From a virus, in the IMG/VR virus record IMGVR_UViG_3300013115_000236, positions 1 through 39,536 of that record: a DNA stretch of 39,536 nt; one strand, written 5' to 3'. This document shows, piece after piece, positions 20,471-28,876 of this stretch. A program made the position numbers and the translations under genes. The first letter of the stretch is position 1; each line of letters opens with the position of its first letter. Under the pieces are notes generated by a model. The model worked only from the letters and a program-made list of their open reading frames with translations. It was not told the origin of the DNA and made no database searches.

Positions 20471-21630
20471 CTGTTGTAAAAATAGAAATGTCGGGAAACC
20501 GATTTAACGCATGGGATAAAGATGGTAATAAACTTACATCTGAAATCTCAACTTCCACTCGTAGAGGAGCGTTTGAAGCCGGAATGGCATTAGAAAAACG
20601 TGAAGGTAAAGGTGGAAGAACTTATTGGTGGAAAGTTCCAATGAGTAAATTTGATGAACAATCTGTTCCAGTAATGGATATGAGTTCTGTTGATGTTCCA
20701 AAGGAACATGGTGAAATGTTGAATTTCATTCATAGTTCTTATAAACTTAAACCTAAAGGTTTGGTGATGAAAGAATTGAAGTGGAAATATCTTGTCCGTT
20801 CGGCTGTCCGTGGTAAGAATATTCTTATGACTGGAATGGCCGGTTGTGGTAAAACGATGGCAGCTAAATCGTTAGTAAACGCTTTAGATAGACCTGACTT
20901 TTACTTCAATCTTGGAGCAACTCAGGACCCTCGTTCAACTTTAATTGGTAACACTCATTTTGATAAGAAAAAAGGAACTTACTTTTCAGAATCACATTTT
21001 GTGAAAGCGATTAAAATCCCAAACGCAGTTATTCTGTTGGATGAATTATCAAGAGCTCACCCAGACGCATGGAATATCTTAATGACGGTTTTGGACCAAG
21101 GTCAAAGATATCTTCGGTTAGATGAAGCGGATGGTAGTGAAACTATTCCTGTAGCAGAAGGAGTTACTTTCGTAGCTACCGCTAATATCGGTAATGAATA
21201 TACTTCTACTCGTGTTATGGATAAAGCGTTGATGGATAGATTCACGATTGTAGAAATGGATGTATTGAATGATGAAGAAGAACTTGGATTATTATCCTAT
21301 ATGTTTCCTCATGTAGATAATGAATTATTGAAATCAGTCGCAGAAATCGCCAATCTAACTCGTGTTGAATCACGGAATGAGACTGGTAGAGTTTCAAGTG
21401 GAATCTCAACCAGAACTTCTGTTGAAATGGCAGGATTACTTTATGATGGATTCGGATTAGATGAAGCAGCTGAAGTTACTGTTTATCCTCAGTATTCAAA
21501 TGATGGTGGAATGGAATCAGAACGGACTTACATTAAACAGTTAGTTCAAAAATTTGTTTCTGATGGAAGTTCAGATGATTTGTTTAATGAAAGTGAGATT
21601 GAAAATGGTGATGGAAACAACTCGTTTTAA
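20467..21630 (+). CDS. CobS/MoxR-like AAA+ ATPase
   Basis: 387 aa. Walker A GMAGCGKT at residues 123-130, Walker B VILLDE at about 188-193 with SRAHPDAWNILMTVLDQG behind it, and sensor I as FVATANIG. This is the CobS/MoxR branch of AAA+ proteins. The N-terminal 90 residues form a separate small domain (WDKDGNKLTSE..RRGAFEAGMALEK). cobS-like genes are common in marine myophages. With the VWA protein upstream it probably forms an ATP-driven remodelling machine; the substrate is unknown. AAAGGAG precedes the ATG. Confidence 0.9.
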   Translation: MTVVKIEMSGNRFNAWDKDGNKLTSEISTSTRRGAFEAGMALEKREGKGGRTYWWKVPMSKFDEQSVPVMDMSSVDVPKEHGEMLNFIHSSYKLKPKGLVMKELKWKYLVRSAVRGKNILMTGMAGCGKTMAAKSLVNALDRPDFYFNLGATQDPRSTLIGNTHFDKKKGTYFSESHFVKAIKIPNAVILLDELSRAHPDAWNILMTVLDQGQRYLRLDEADGSETIPVAEGVTFVATANIGNEYTSTRVMDKALMDRFTIVEMDVLNDEEELGLLSYMFPHVDNELLKSVAEIANLTRVESRNETGRVSSGISTRTSVEMAGLLYDGFGLDEAAEVTVYPQYSNDGGMESERTYIKQLVQKFVSDGSSDDLFNESEIENGDGNNSF

Positions 21631-21651
21631 TTTGATAGATTAAAAAGAAAT

Positions 21652-21688
21652 GTGAAGCCTCCAATTTATTTTGGTGGTTTCACTTTTT
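21652..21688 (+). terminator. Rho-independent terminator
   Basis: GTGAAGCCTCCAA pairs with TTGGTGGTTTCAC (two G-U), followed by TTTTT. It ends the CobS-like unit. Confidence 0.8.
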
Positions 21689-21719
21689 CGTATATACTTA
21701 ATAACATAGGAAGTAAAAA

Positions 21720-21923
21720 ATGAATGAAACGATGAAAAGGCAATTGAATAAACTTGAGGAACAGGATGCTTATATGAATAAAGATATCCGAGAAGTTTAT
21801 ATTGAAAATATTATGAATAAACTTAAACGTGGAATATACCCAAGTGGATCATTAGACCGTGTAAAAAGGTTAATTGAAAAACATAACAAAATTGAGAAAC
21901 TAAAACAAAAATTAGAGGGGTAA
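21720..21923 (+). CDS. Small helical protein
   Basis: 67 aa, charged, predicted coiled coil (MKRQLNKLEEQDAYMNKDIREVY, KRLIEKHNKIEKLKQKLEG). AGGAAGTAAAAA precedes the ATG. A second terminator-like hairpin follows its stop. Function unknown. Confidence 0.65.
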   Translation: MNETMKRQLNKLEEQDAYMNKDIREVYIENIMNKLKRGIYPSGSLDRVKRLIEKHNKIEKLKQKLEG

Positions 21924-21940
21924 TACCTTCTCTCTCAAAG

Positions 21941-21979
21941 GGGTGGGGGTTATTCCTTTCATCCTCACCCCGAATTTTT
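21941..21979 (+). terminator. Terminator-like hairpin with TTATTCCTTTC loop
   Basis: GGGGTGGGGG pairs with CCTCACCCC, followed by GAATTTTTT. The loop GGGGGTTATTCCTTTC resembles the 19-nt loop of the two leader hairpins at 6418 and 6500, so this may be a third member of that element. Confidence 0.7.
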
Positions 21980-21997
21980 TCACAGCAGGAGAATAAT

Positions 21998-22801
21998 ATG
22001 AAACAAATAATAAAAGATGTATTAGAAGATATGTCGAGAGGACAACACAATTTGGCTTCTGACGCTGCAAGAGAATTAGTAGCAACGACTATATCAGCAG
22101 CACTTAAAACTTATGGTGAATATACCAAATATAAATTAGATACAAGTGGAGAACCAGTAAAACCAATTAACTCATATTTGACTACCGATTTACCAAGGGA
22201 AGATTGGGTATGTGATTATTGTGGTAAATCAACTCACGATGTGGAGTATGAATATCTTGTATCTCAAACCAGACATTTAGAATGTCAGTTGAAATATGAA
22301 CGTGAAAACGGAGAACATTATACAGAAGATATATCTACGATGACTGGACACGATCACGGAATGGTGTGGGGACATGACCAAGGTGAAAGTTATGAAAAAG
22401 ATGATGTAGATTTAGATTGGCCAGAAGAACGAGATAATATTATATCAAATGTGATGAAGGAAAATAATTCTGATGATAGTGATTCGAATGTAGAATTTAG
22501 AAATAAAATATTTGATTTGCAAAAACAAGCTTATATGGAATATAGTTCTGATGGATTACCAGAAGGTGGAGATAGACAAGCCGTATTGGATGCACATAAA
22601 CTTGCAGATGAGATAGGTGATGCTCACGAAGGTGATTGGATTTACGAATCACCTGATGGTGATAAGACCGTATTTAGACGACCATTCTCGGACTATGACC
22701 CAGAGAACAAAGAAGAAATAGATTGGGAAACTAAAGAACCTACGGGTAGAAAATTTACTGAATATAACAATGGAAATTGGAGAAGTGAAGATGAAGGATA
22801 A
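21998..22801 (+). CDS. Unknown acidic protein with zinc knuckle
   Basis: 267 aa. CDYCGKS followed about 20 residues later by HLEC suggests a CxxC...HxxC zinc site (about 71-94). The second half is acidic and Asp/Glu/Gly-rich. N-terminal helix QIIKDVLEDMSRGQ. CAGGAGAATAAT precedes the ATG. No family recognised; first gene of a run to 26652. Confidence 0.7.
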   Translation: MKQIIKDVLEDMSRGQHNLASDAARELVATTISAALKTYGEYTKYKLDTSGEPVKPINSYLTTDLPREDWVCDYCGKSTHDVEYEYLVSQTRHLECQLKYERENGEHYTEDISTMTGHDHGMVWGHDQGESYEKDDVDLDWPEERDNIISNVMKENNSDDSDSNVEFRNKIFDLQKQAYMEYSSDGLPEGGDRQAVLDAHKLADEIGDAHEGDWIYESPDGDKTVFRRPFSDYDPENKEEIDWETKEPTGRKFTEYNNGNWRSEDEG

Positions 22802-22958
22802 ATGTGTAAATTGTGGAGAGAAATCCATATATGATAAAGAAGAACATATTGATTTCAGAGTTGGTTATATAGAAGGTGCCGGACAATTATGTTTAGAATG
22901 TTATGATAAGATTTATGGAACAAAACAGAATAAGGATAGTAAAAATGAGAATGAATAG
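22791..22958 (+). CDS. Small zinc-ribbon protein
   Basis: 55 aa. CVNCG (5-9) and CLEC make a two-knuckle zinc ribbon; the tail is Lys/Asn-rich. Start at 22791, overlapping the previous gene by 11 nt, with GGAGAAGTGAAG upstream; an in-frame ATG at 22770 is deeper in the overlap. Confidence 0.65.
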   Translation: MKDKCVNCGEKSIYDKEEHIDFRVGYIEGAGQLCLECYDKIYGTKQNKDSKNENE

Positions 22959-23253
22959 ATGGTCAAATTATGATAAGTATATTGTAATGGTGGATAATGT
23001 AATTGGAACCGTATCAACATATCCAGGATACTTGGATTTTAAAAGAGTAAAAAATGCATTAACTCAAATATCGAAAGATGGAAGTGGTAGATATTTATAT
23101 GAAGAACAAACATATAAACGACCTATCACTCAATCACGAGCTACACAAATTTTAGAAAAAATAGAAAAGTGTAAATGGGATGAAGACATTAGAATTGTTG
23201 CAAAACAAATAAAGGCTGATGGGATGTTGTCGCCTCGGAGTGGTAGATCATAA
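22945..23253 (+). CDS. Unknown basic protein
   Basis: 102 aa. Start at 22945 with AAGGATAG upstream; the longer frame from 22903 lies inside the previous gene. Basic and helical (RATQILEKIEKCKWDEDIRIVAKQIKADG). No recognised domain. Confidence 0.65.
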   Translation: MRMNRWSNYDKYIVMVDNVIGTVSTYPGYLDFKRVKNALTQISKDGSGRYLYEEQTYKRPITQSRATQILEKIEKCKWDEDIRIVAKQIKADGMLSPRSGRS

Positions 23254-23265
23254 CGGAGAAATTAT

Positions 23266-23652
23266 GTGGGAAAACAAGTAAAAAAATATGGTTATTCATG
23301 TGAGCTTATAAGAGTGGTAGATGGAGATACTTGTGATGCTTACATTTCATTAGGGTTTGATGTAAGGGTAAAAAAACGAATAAGATTTTATGGAGTAGAC
23401 ACTTGGGAAAGCAGAACCAGAGATTTGGAAGAAAAGAAGAAGGGTTTAGAAGCAAAAGATTTTACTAAACACTTATTAGAAGATTCAGATGATGGTAAAT
23501 TTTCAATCATATCGCACGGCACAGGAAAATATGGTAGAGTTCTTGGTGAATTATTTGTTAAAGGACATGACAAGTCAGTTAATGAATTGTTGAAAGAACA
23601 TGGACACGCTTATTCTTACATGGGTGGTAAAAAGCAAGTATTTGGAAGTTAA
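23266..23652 (+). CDS. Thermonuclease (SNase-like)
   Basis: 128 aa from a GTG start with CGGAGA upstream. It matches the staphylococcal nuclease fold: VVDGDTCDAYI supplies the calcium-binding Asp, RIRFYGVDTWESR the catalytic Arg and Glu, and KYGRVLGEL the second catalytic Arg. No signal peptide, so it probably acts inside the cell on DNA or RNA, for instance host chromosome breakdown. Confidence 0.88.
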   Translation: MGKQVKKYGYSCELIRVVDGDTCDAYISLGFDVRVKKRIRFYGVDTWESRTRDLEEKKKGLEAKDFTKHLLEDSDDGKFSIISHGTGKYGRVLGELFVKGHDKSVNELLKEHGHAYSYMGGKKQVFGS

Positions 23653-24741
23653 ATGAAAAAATATAAAGACATAGTAGAACTTGAAGAAGGTTGGGGAGAT
23701 TTTAAAGATGCTCGTCAAGGTGGTAACACTCAAGCAGACTGGGTATCACCAAACGGAAAAGTTTACACAGTTAAAGATACTCATATGGAGTTTGTAGCGA
23801 GACATCCAAAATTATTTAAAACGACTTTACAATCATTAAAGAAAACATTTGATAAGTATGGAGAAGTATTTCCTAAACAAGAAAATAAAGCTCGTATAGA
23901 AATTTTAACCAAGATAGTTAAATCAGGGTGGATTAGAACAAGATATAGACCAAGAGAAGGTGCTTGGACAGTTGAAACTCATAAGTGGAATTCAAAGGCA
24001 CAAAAGGCTTTAATGAATTGGGTTAAAGATAAAGCTAAAGGTAAGGTACAGTTTAGAATAAATTTTGTATCCACTTCCAAACAGAAATTAATTGGATATT
24101 CTTTTAGTTTAGATTATTTACAAGGAGCTGGTATTATGGAAGTAAATAATTGGTCTGAATCAATAATGAAGGAAATAGGTATTATTAGTGAGTCAAGTTA
24201 TAGTAGAATCTGGCAACATATTACGGATAATGATAGAAGTTTTGCTGTAATATCGGCTTATTTAGACACGGAGGATGATGAATTAAACCACAAACAATTA
24301 AAGAAGGATATTCGTAAAAAGGGATATGGTTTTATAGAAATGGATAGTGGATATACATACAAAAGTGGTGATACTGATAAAATTGCACATGAAAAGAGTT
24401 ATTTCATTCCAGAGATTAGTAAAAAGGATGCAATAAAACTTGGAGTCCAATACGGACAAGAATCTATTTTATATAAAGATAGTAAAGAATTTATATTACT
24501 TGGAACACGTAAATCATCTGGTATTGGCAAGACAATGATGAAGTTTAAGACGTTAAAGGACGATACGTTTTCATTTAATAAAAATATAGTTAAAATGGCT
24601 TTTTCTAAATTACGAAAAGGTTCTAAAAATCAAGTTGGTAGAAAATTTGCATTTGTAAAGGAAAGACGTACAAATGATTTTCCAACTTCACATTTATATC
24701 AAGGTGAAGATGATGTAATGGAATGGATAAGAATATTATGA
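23653..24741 (+). CDS. Paralogue family protein 1, with extra N-terminal domain
   Basis: 362 aa. The C-terminal half from about residue 175 (SSYSRIWQHITDNDRSFAVISAY) shares its layout with the next two genes: a S-x-SRI start, G/A-x-I(S/T)A, an N-rich Lys/Leu helix, a GYGF(I)-type strand, then ESYF(I/V)P or VV. The first 170 residues form another domain (WVSPNGKVYTVKDTHMEFVARHPKLF). It abuts the thermonuclease gene. Function unknown. Confidence 0.7.
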   Translation: MKKYKDIVELEEGWGDFKDARQGGNTQADWVSPNGKVYTVKDTHMEFVARHPKLFKTTLQSLKKTFDKYGEVFPKQENKARIEILTKIVKSGWIRTRYRPREGAWTVETHKWNSKAQKALMNWVKDKAKGKVQFRINFVSTSKQKLIGYSFSLDYLQGAGIMEVNNWSESIMKEIGIISESSYSRIWQHITDNDRSFAVISAYLDTEDDELNHKQLKKDIRKKGYGFIEMDSGYTYKSGDTDKIAHEKSYFIPEISKKDAIKLGVQYGQESILYKDSKEFILLGTRKSSGIGKTMMKFKTLKDDTFSFNKNIVKMAFSKLRKGSKNQVGRKFAFVKERRTNDFPTSHLYQGEDDVMEWIRIL

Positions 24742-25364
24742 ATAGGAACCTAATATTAGAAGCAAGTTTATCTCGTATTTACAGAGACTTTCAAGATAAT
24801 GAATTTGGTATTATTACATCTTGGAGAGTTGGTAATACAGATAATAAGGCAAATCTATCTAAATTAAAAAGTGCCGTAAGAAGTGCTGGTTTTGGATATG
24901 TTAGAATAGATGGTGTTGGTCAGGAAGAAGATGAAACGGGTAAAGTTAAATCTGTAAAAGAACCATCTTTATTGGTTAAGAATGTGAAGGTTGGTGGAGA
25001 TACTGTAATGAGTTCAAATAAGTTTGAAAACTTTATGGTTAAGTTGGCACATAAATATAAACAATGGGGTATTGTATTACACAATCCAGATAAGGGCACA
25101 AGATTAATTCAAACAAGTGATGATGGTAAACCAATTAGAAAGATTGATTCTAAAATGAGTAAGTTTAATCCAATGAAAACGGGTCAATTCTTTTCAAGTC
25201 TTAAAGGAAAATCATTTAAGTTTGAAGGTTTTAAATATGCAGATAGACCACAAAATCATATTCACGGTATGTCTTTAGAAAATAAAGGTGAGGTTGATAT
25301 TTACAAACGAGAATCTACTGAAAAGTGGATGAAAGAGATAATGAGAATTATTGATGAAAAATAA
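24738..25364 (+). CDS. Paralogue family protein 2
   Basis: 208 aa. ATGA overlap with the preceding gene favours 24738 over the in-frame ATG at 24723. LEASLSRIYRDFQDNEFGIITSWR, then LKSAVRSAGFGYVRIDGVGQ and VKEPSLLVKNV, align with the family pattern of its neighbours. Function unknown. Confidence 0.72.
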   Translation: MNRNLILEASLSRIYRDFQDNEFGIITSWRVGNTDNKANLSKLKSAVRSAGFGYVRIDGVGQEEDETGKVKSVKEPSLLVKNVKVGGDTVMSSNKFENFMVKLAHKYKQWGIVLHNPDKGTRLIQTSDDGKPIRKIDSKMSKFNPMKTGQFFSSLKGKSFKFEGFKYADRPQNHIHGMSLENKGEVDIYKRESTEKWMKEIMRIIDEK

Positions 25365-26055
25365 AAATCACTATCGGTCAGAATATAAAAAGTGGATGAA
25401 TATATCTGAAGGAATTGCCTTGGACGAGAGTTCGTTAAGTAGAATTTGGAAACATTCTCAAAATCATCAAACAGGAACTATAACAGCATTTAGATATGCA
25501 CGGGATTGTGGAAGGGGTAAAGTCTACACTAAAGGTGAGAATAAGGCAAGAAATAAAAATTTACAAGCAAAATTGTTAAGTGCTGGATATGGTATAACTA
25601 AAATACAGGGTATTTATATTGAGAATTATAAATCAAGTGATGAACGTGAAGTTAAAGAAGAATCGTTCTTTGTAGTTGATTTAAAAGATAAAGGAAAATT
25701 ATTATCTGATTTAAAAAAATTAGGAAATGAATTTGACCAAGATAGTATTTGTTTTGGATTGAAAGGTGGTAGACGATATACTTTATTTGGTACTAATGAT
25801 TGTTCAAATGCATATCCAGGTAAAGGTAAGAAAGTAAAAGTTGGAGATGCAATCTTTGGTAAAAATGGTGAATTTATGTCAAGAGTAAATGGTAGACCAT
25901 TTATATTTGCAGGAAGTGTTAAAACTAAATTACCGGAAATGATAACTTTTGATTCAATGAGTATAAATTCAAAACATGCTGTAGCAGTTGAATCACATGA
26001 AAATTGGGAATCGTTTTATATACAAAATAAAGAAAATTTAGAAAATGAAAAATAA
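25354..26055 (+). CDS. Paralogue family protein 3
   Basis: 233 aa, the best-preserved member: DESSLSRIWKHSQNHQTGTITAFRYARDCG, SAGYGITKIQGIYIENY, EESFFVVDL and FDQDSICFGLKGGRRYTLFGTND. I believe proteins like this occur in other phages, but I cannot name a family. It overlaps the previous gene by 11 nt. Confidence 0.75.
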   Translation: MKNKNHYRSEYKKWMNISEGIALDESSLSRIWKHSQNHQTGTITAFRYARDCGRGKVYTKGENKARNKNLQAKLLSAGYGITKIQGIYIENYKSSDEREVKEESFFVVDLKDKGKLLSDLKKLGNEFDQDSICFGLKGGRRYTLFGTNDCSNAYPGKGKKVKVGDAIFGKNGEFMSRVNGRPFIFAGSVKTKLPEMITFDSMSINSKHAVAVESHENWESFYIQNKENLENEK

Positions 26056-26158
26056 AAAGAAAATTAAAAAACAAAATAAAAAGCATCCATTAGTTGATCT
26101 AATAGAGAAGGCTTATAAACAAGATAAACTAAATAAGAAGAAAAATGGTAAAAAGTAA
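26045..26158 (+). CDS. Very small Lys-rich protein
   Basis: 37 aa, 15 of them lysine. Overlaps the end of the previous gene and the start of the next. No recognisable fold; it may bind nucleic acid. Confidence 0.5.
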   Translation: MKNKKKIKKQNKKHPLVDLIEKAYKQDKLNKKKNGKK

Positions 26159-26294
26159 ATCATTGTTCTCTGATAATAAACAGAGTAAACATAAAAAGAA
26201 AACAAGACAGGGTATGGGTAGAGGCACAAAATTCGGTGCAAATAAACATTCAAAGAAACGTTATAAAAAACGATACAGAGGTCAAGGAAAATAA
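26145..26294 (+). CDS. Small very basic phage protein
   Basis: 49 aa. SKHKKKTRQGMGRGTKFGAN and KKRYKKRYRGQGK resemble a small basic protein common in T4-like marine phages, with a ribosomal-protein-like Arg/Lys/Gly composition. It probably binds nucleic acid. Overlaps the preceding ORF by 14 nt. Confidence 0.65.
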   Translation: MVKSKSLFSDNKQSKHKKKTRQGMGRGTKFGANKHSKKRYKKRYRGQGK

Positions 26295-26462
26295 ATGCCA
26301 CGAACCTTTTTTGGAACTAAAAAAGTTGTTAGGATAGATAAACATTCAAGGTCTAAATATACAGACTCAGATATTCGTTGGGAAAAATTTAAAATAGTTA
26401 TATGGTTGTTATTAGGTGGATTATATGCCTATATCATATTACAACCACAGACTTGGTTCTAA
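26295..26462 (+). CDS. Small single-helix membrane protein
   Basis: 55 aa. Basic N-terminal half (KKVVRIDKHSRSKY), then one hydrophobic helix (KIVIWLLLGGLYAYIIL) and a short PQTWF end. Starts right after the preceding stop. Confidence 0.65.
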   Translation: MPRTFFGTKKVVRIDKHSRSKYTDSDIRWEKFKIVIWLLLGGLYAYIILQPQTWF

Positions 26463-26472
26463 GGAGTTATAA

Positions 26473-26652
26473 ATGAACATACAAGGTAAAAAAGCAAAAG
26501 TTATAAAAACAATCACTTCCGTAAATGGAGCATTACACGAGGGAGAAATCATACTCGTGGAGCGTAGAGAAAACGGACATTGGAGATGTAGAGACAATAT
26601 GGGTCGCATCTTTTATCTGGAAGAATCAAATTTAAAAATAGTAAAAAAATAA
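26473..26652 (+). CDS. Small SH3/KOW-like beta protein
   Basis: 59 aa. KAKVIKTITSVNGALHEGEIILVERRENGHWRCRD, then GRIFYLEESNLKIV, has the strand pattern of a small SH3-like barrel. AAGGAGTTATAA precedes the ATG. Its stop abuts promoter 11. Function unknown. Confidence 0.65.
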   Translation: MNIQGKKAKVIKTITSVNGALHEGEIILVERRENGHWRCRDNMGRIFYLEESNLKIVKK

Positions 26653-26653
26653 C

Positions 26654-26682
26654 TTGACTTTATTAAATATTATTCGTAAGAT
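26654..26682 (+). promoter_or_regulatory. Sigma70-type promoter 11
   Basis: TTGACT, 17-bp spacer, TAAGAT. The ATG at 26689 follows after only 6 nt, where transcription would start. Confidence 0.85.
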
Positions 26683-26688
26683 CTATAT

Positions 26689-28872
26689 ATGAAGAACTCA
26701 CGGCAAACAGTAAGATACTACAAACGGAAAGTAATCAAAATGTTGGCACAGGCTAATAAGATAGCTGAAAAGGGTGTCAATAAGTTATATTGGTGGAAAG
26801 TTCAAGAAAAAGACACCGCCAAGATTGGTGATACTAAACGAGATGTCAAAAAGAGAAACGATGAAACTGGTAAGAACGCTGGACTCCATACTACTGAAAG
26901 GATGTGGTGGGAGGCGAGATATGATAAGTCTCATCCAAATAAAAAATTAGCTGGAAAACCTTTTAGGGATTATGATTTTCATAAGGTTCTTAAAACGAAA
27001 GGATATGAGAGAGAACTTAATGAGGATGGTAATCGTACAGAATGGTTTATTGATATTACCTATGAAGATTTCCTAACTCACCTTAGTGAATTTATTGGTG
27101 GAAAACCAAAAGTTAAACTTGTATTAAGAGCAGGTCAATCTTATTTAATAGATGAAACAGAGAAAGGTTGGGATGAAGGACATGATTTGACTAATGTGTC
27201 TGCTAGTGTTAGAATTGGTAAAAATGTTTATTCTTTAAAATCTTCTAAAAATAGAGGTTATGTACCAGTATATCTTGGTAAAAACTTAACATCACAATTT
27301 TCGGTAGAAGATGATAATTCTCATTTTGGTATTGTTCCTGTGATGGAGACTTTTTCTATACACGGTATTTTAGAAAGAGATAAGAAAGTATCAGTTAAGA
27401 TTAAGAAAATAATTGATGAAATCGAACAAATAACATCGGATAAGAAAGTACATTTTATTGTTGATGAAGTTGATGACCAGTCTCATACAAAAAAATCAAG
27501 AAAAATTCTCGTACAAATAATAAATCATTTTAGAAACAATACTGAATATGATGTAAAAGTTACTTGTATGTCTGGTACTCGTGCGTATCGAGGATTAAAA
27601 CTACTGAACGACCTCAAAAAATCTGATGAGAAAATTAATGAACTTAGTATTTCTTACAATGAAATGCAAATACTTCAACCAGAAACTACGGTTAAGAGAA
27701 ATTTTGTAGGTATAACAATATATTCAGAAAATGAAGTTGAATTAACTAATATATCTGATTCATTTAGAAGTGTTACTGGTAGAAAAGATTTGTGTAAATC
27801 AATATGTACTTTAGTAGGTGATAATAACTACGATTTGAAAGATACTACAAATAATCCACATTGGTTCATCAAATTTGATACGGTTGGTAAGAAAAACGCT
27901 AATTCGTTAGTAACATCATTGAACAAACATCATTCAGAAGTAGATGGTCAAGAGTATTATTGGCACAATGTAAATGGTGATTTTACAACATCAAGAGAAG
28001 CTCAAGATTATTGTAAGGGAATAATAAAAAAACATCCTGGTAAAATAGTTGGGTTCATAACACAAGGTATGGCGACCACAAGTTTTAGTGTCGTTGTTAT
28101 TGGAAATACAGCAATCTATACTGATAATGAATTGACCGCTGATGATATTCAAGGTGGGCATAGAAGTACTACATATATAAATGGTAAAGAGTGGTGTAAT
28201 ATTATTCTTGTTACTACAAATAATTCTAAAGAAATGAAATTAGATGATATATTTGAAGAGGATCTTGTTGGACTTTCTAGAAAAGAAAAAGTTGTGGTCA
28301 TTAAAGAAATAGTAGAAACAAATAGTATAACTTATGTTCTTCAAAATGGTTATGAATGTGGTTCTCATTATTCACTTAAAGTTGGTGTGGATAATATAGA
28401 GATGGTGGTTGGTAAGAAAGAAAAAGAAATGGCTACTAAATCAAGTATTGTTGCCTTATTAATTGATGATGAAGATATAGATTTTGAACAATTACAAAAT
28501 ATGCTTAAAGGAAACGGAGCAAGTCTGAATACATCAAGAAAATCAAATACGAAAAAAGGTGATACACACTATCCATTTGGAAAGCCAGACAAGGGGGATA
28601 AGAAAGTAGTACAAGAGTTTGGAAGCACGAAGAAACAGAATATATTGAGAAAATTTGTAGATAAGTTAATTACCGTACCTTCTGTTAGTAGGATGATGGA
28701 AGTACCAATGGAATCTTTTACTGACTGGAAATTGATAGGAATTGATAAAGAAATATTTTTCGATTACTATAATAAAAATCCAAGATTAAGAGATAGGTTA
28801 GATAATATATACACTCTATGCAAAGAGAAAGATTTTTTAGTGAATGAATATATAAATAACTTAACTTTATAA
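26689..28872 (+). CDS. Helicase-like protein with possible GIY-YIG-type N-terminus
   Basis: 727 aa. Residues about 30-60 (NKLYWWKVQEKDTAKIGDTKRDVKKRND) resemble the T5orf172/GIY-YIG pattern KIGxT..xVxxR. The middle has FIVDEVDDQSH (DExx box) and VTCMSGTRAYRG (motif III, SGT). About 456-490 (GFITQGMATTSFSVVVIG, DIQGGHRSTT) recalls motifs V and VI. No GxGKT Walker A is visible before the DEVD, so ATP use is doubtful. The start may be ATG 26740, which has GGAAAG upstream; 26689 would be leaderless. It heads a cassette with a methyltransferase and a nuclease. Confidence 0.65.
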   Translation: MKNSRQTVRYYKRKVIKMLAQANKIAEKGVNKLYWWKVQEKDTAKIGDTKRDVKKRNDETGKNAGLHTTERMWWEARYDKSHPNKKLAGKPFRDYDFHKVLKTKGYERELNEDGNRTEWFIDITYEDFLTHLSEFIGGKPKVKLVLRAGQSYLIDETEKGWDEGHDLTNVSASVRIGKNVYSLKSSKNRGYVPVYLGKNLTSQFSVEDDNSHFGIVPVMETFSIHGILERDKKVSVKIKKIIDEIEQITSDKKVHFIVDEVDDQSHTKKSRKILVQIINHFRNNTEYDVKVTCMSGTRAYRGLKLLNDLKKSDEKINELSISYNEMQILQPETTVKRNFVGITIYSENEVELTNISDSFRSVTGRKDLCKSICTLVGDNNYDLKDTTNNPHWFIKFDTVGKKNANSLVTSLNKHHSEVDGQEYYWHNVNGDFTTSREAQDYCKGIIKKHPGKIVGFITQGMATTSFSVVVIGNTAIYTDNELTADDIQGGHRSTTYINGKEWCNIILVTTNNSKEMKLDDIFEEDLVGLSRKEKVVVIKEIVETNSITYVLQNGYECGSHYSLKVGVDNIEMVVGKKEKEMATKSSIVALLIDDEDIDFEQLQNMLKGNGASLNTSRKSNTKKGDTHYPFGKPDKGDKKVVQEFGSTKKQNILRKFVDKLITVPSVSRMMEVPMESFTDWKLIGIDKEIFFDYYNKNPRLRDRLDNIYTLCKEKDFLVNEYINNLTL

Positions 28873-28876
28873 AATA

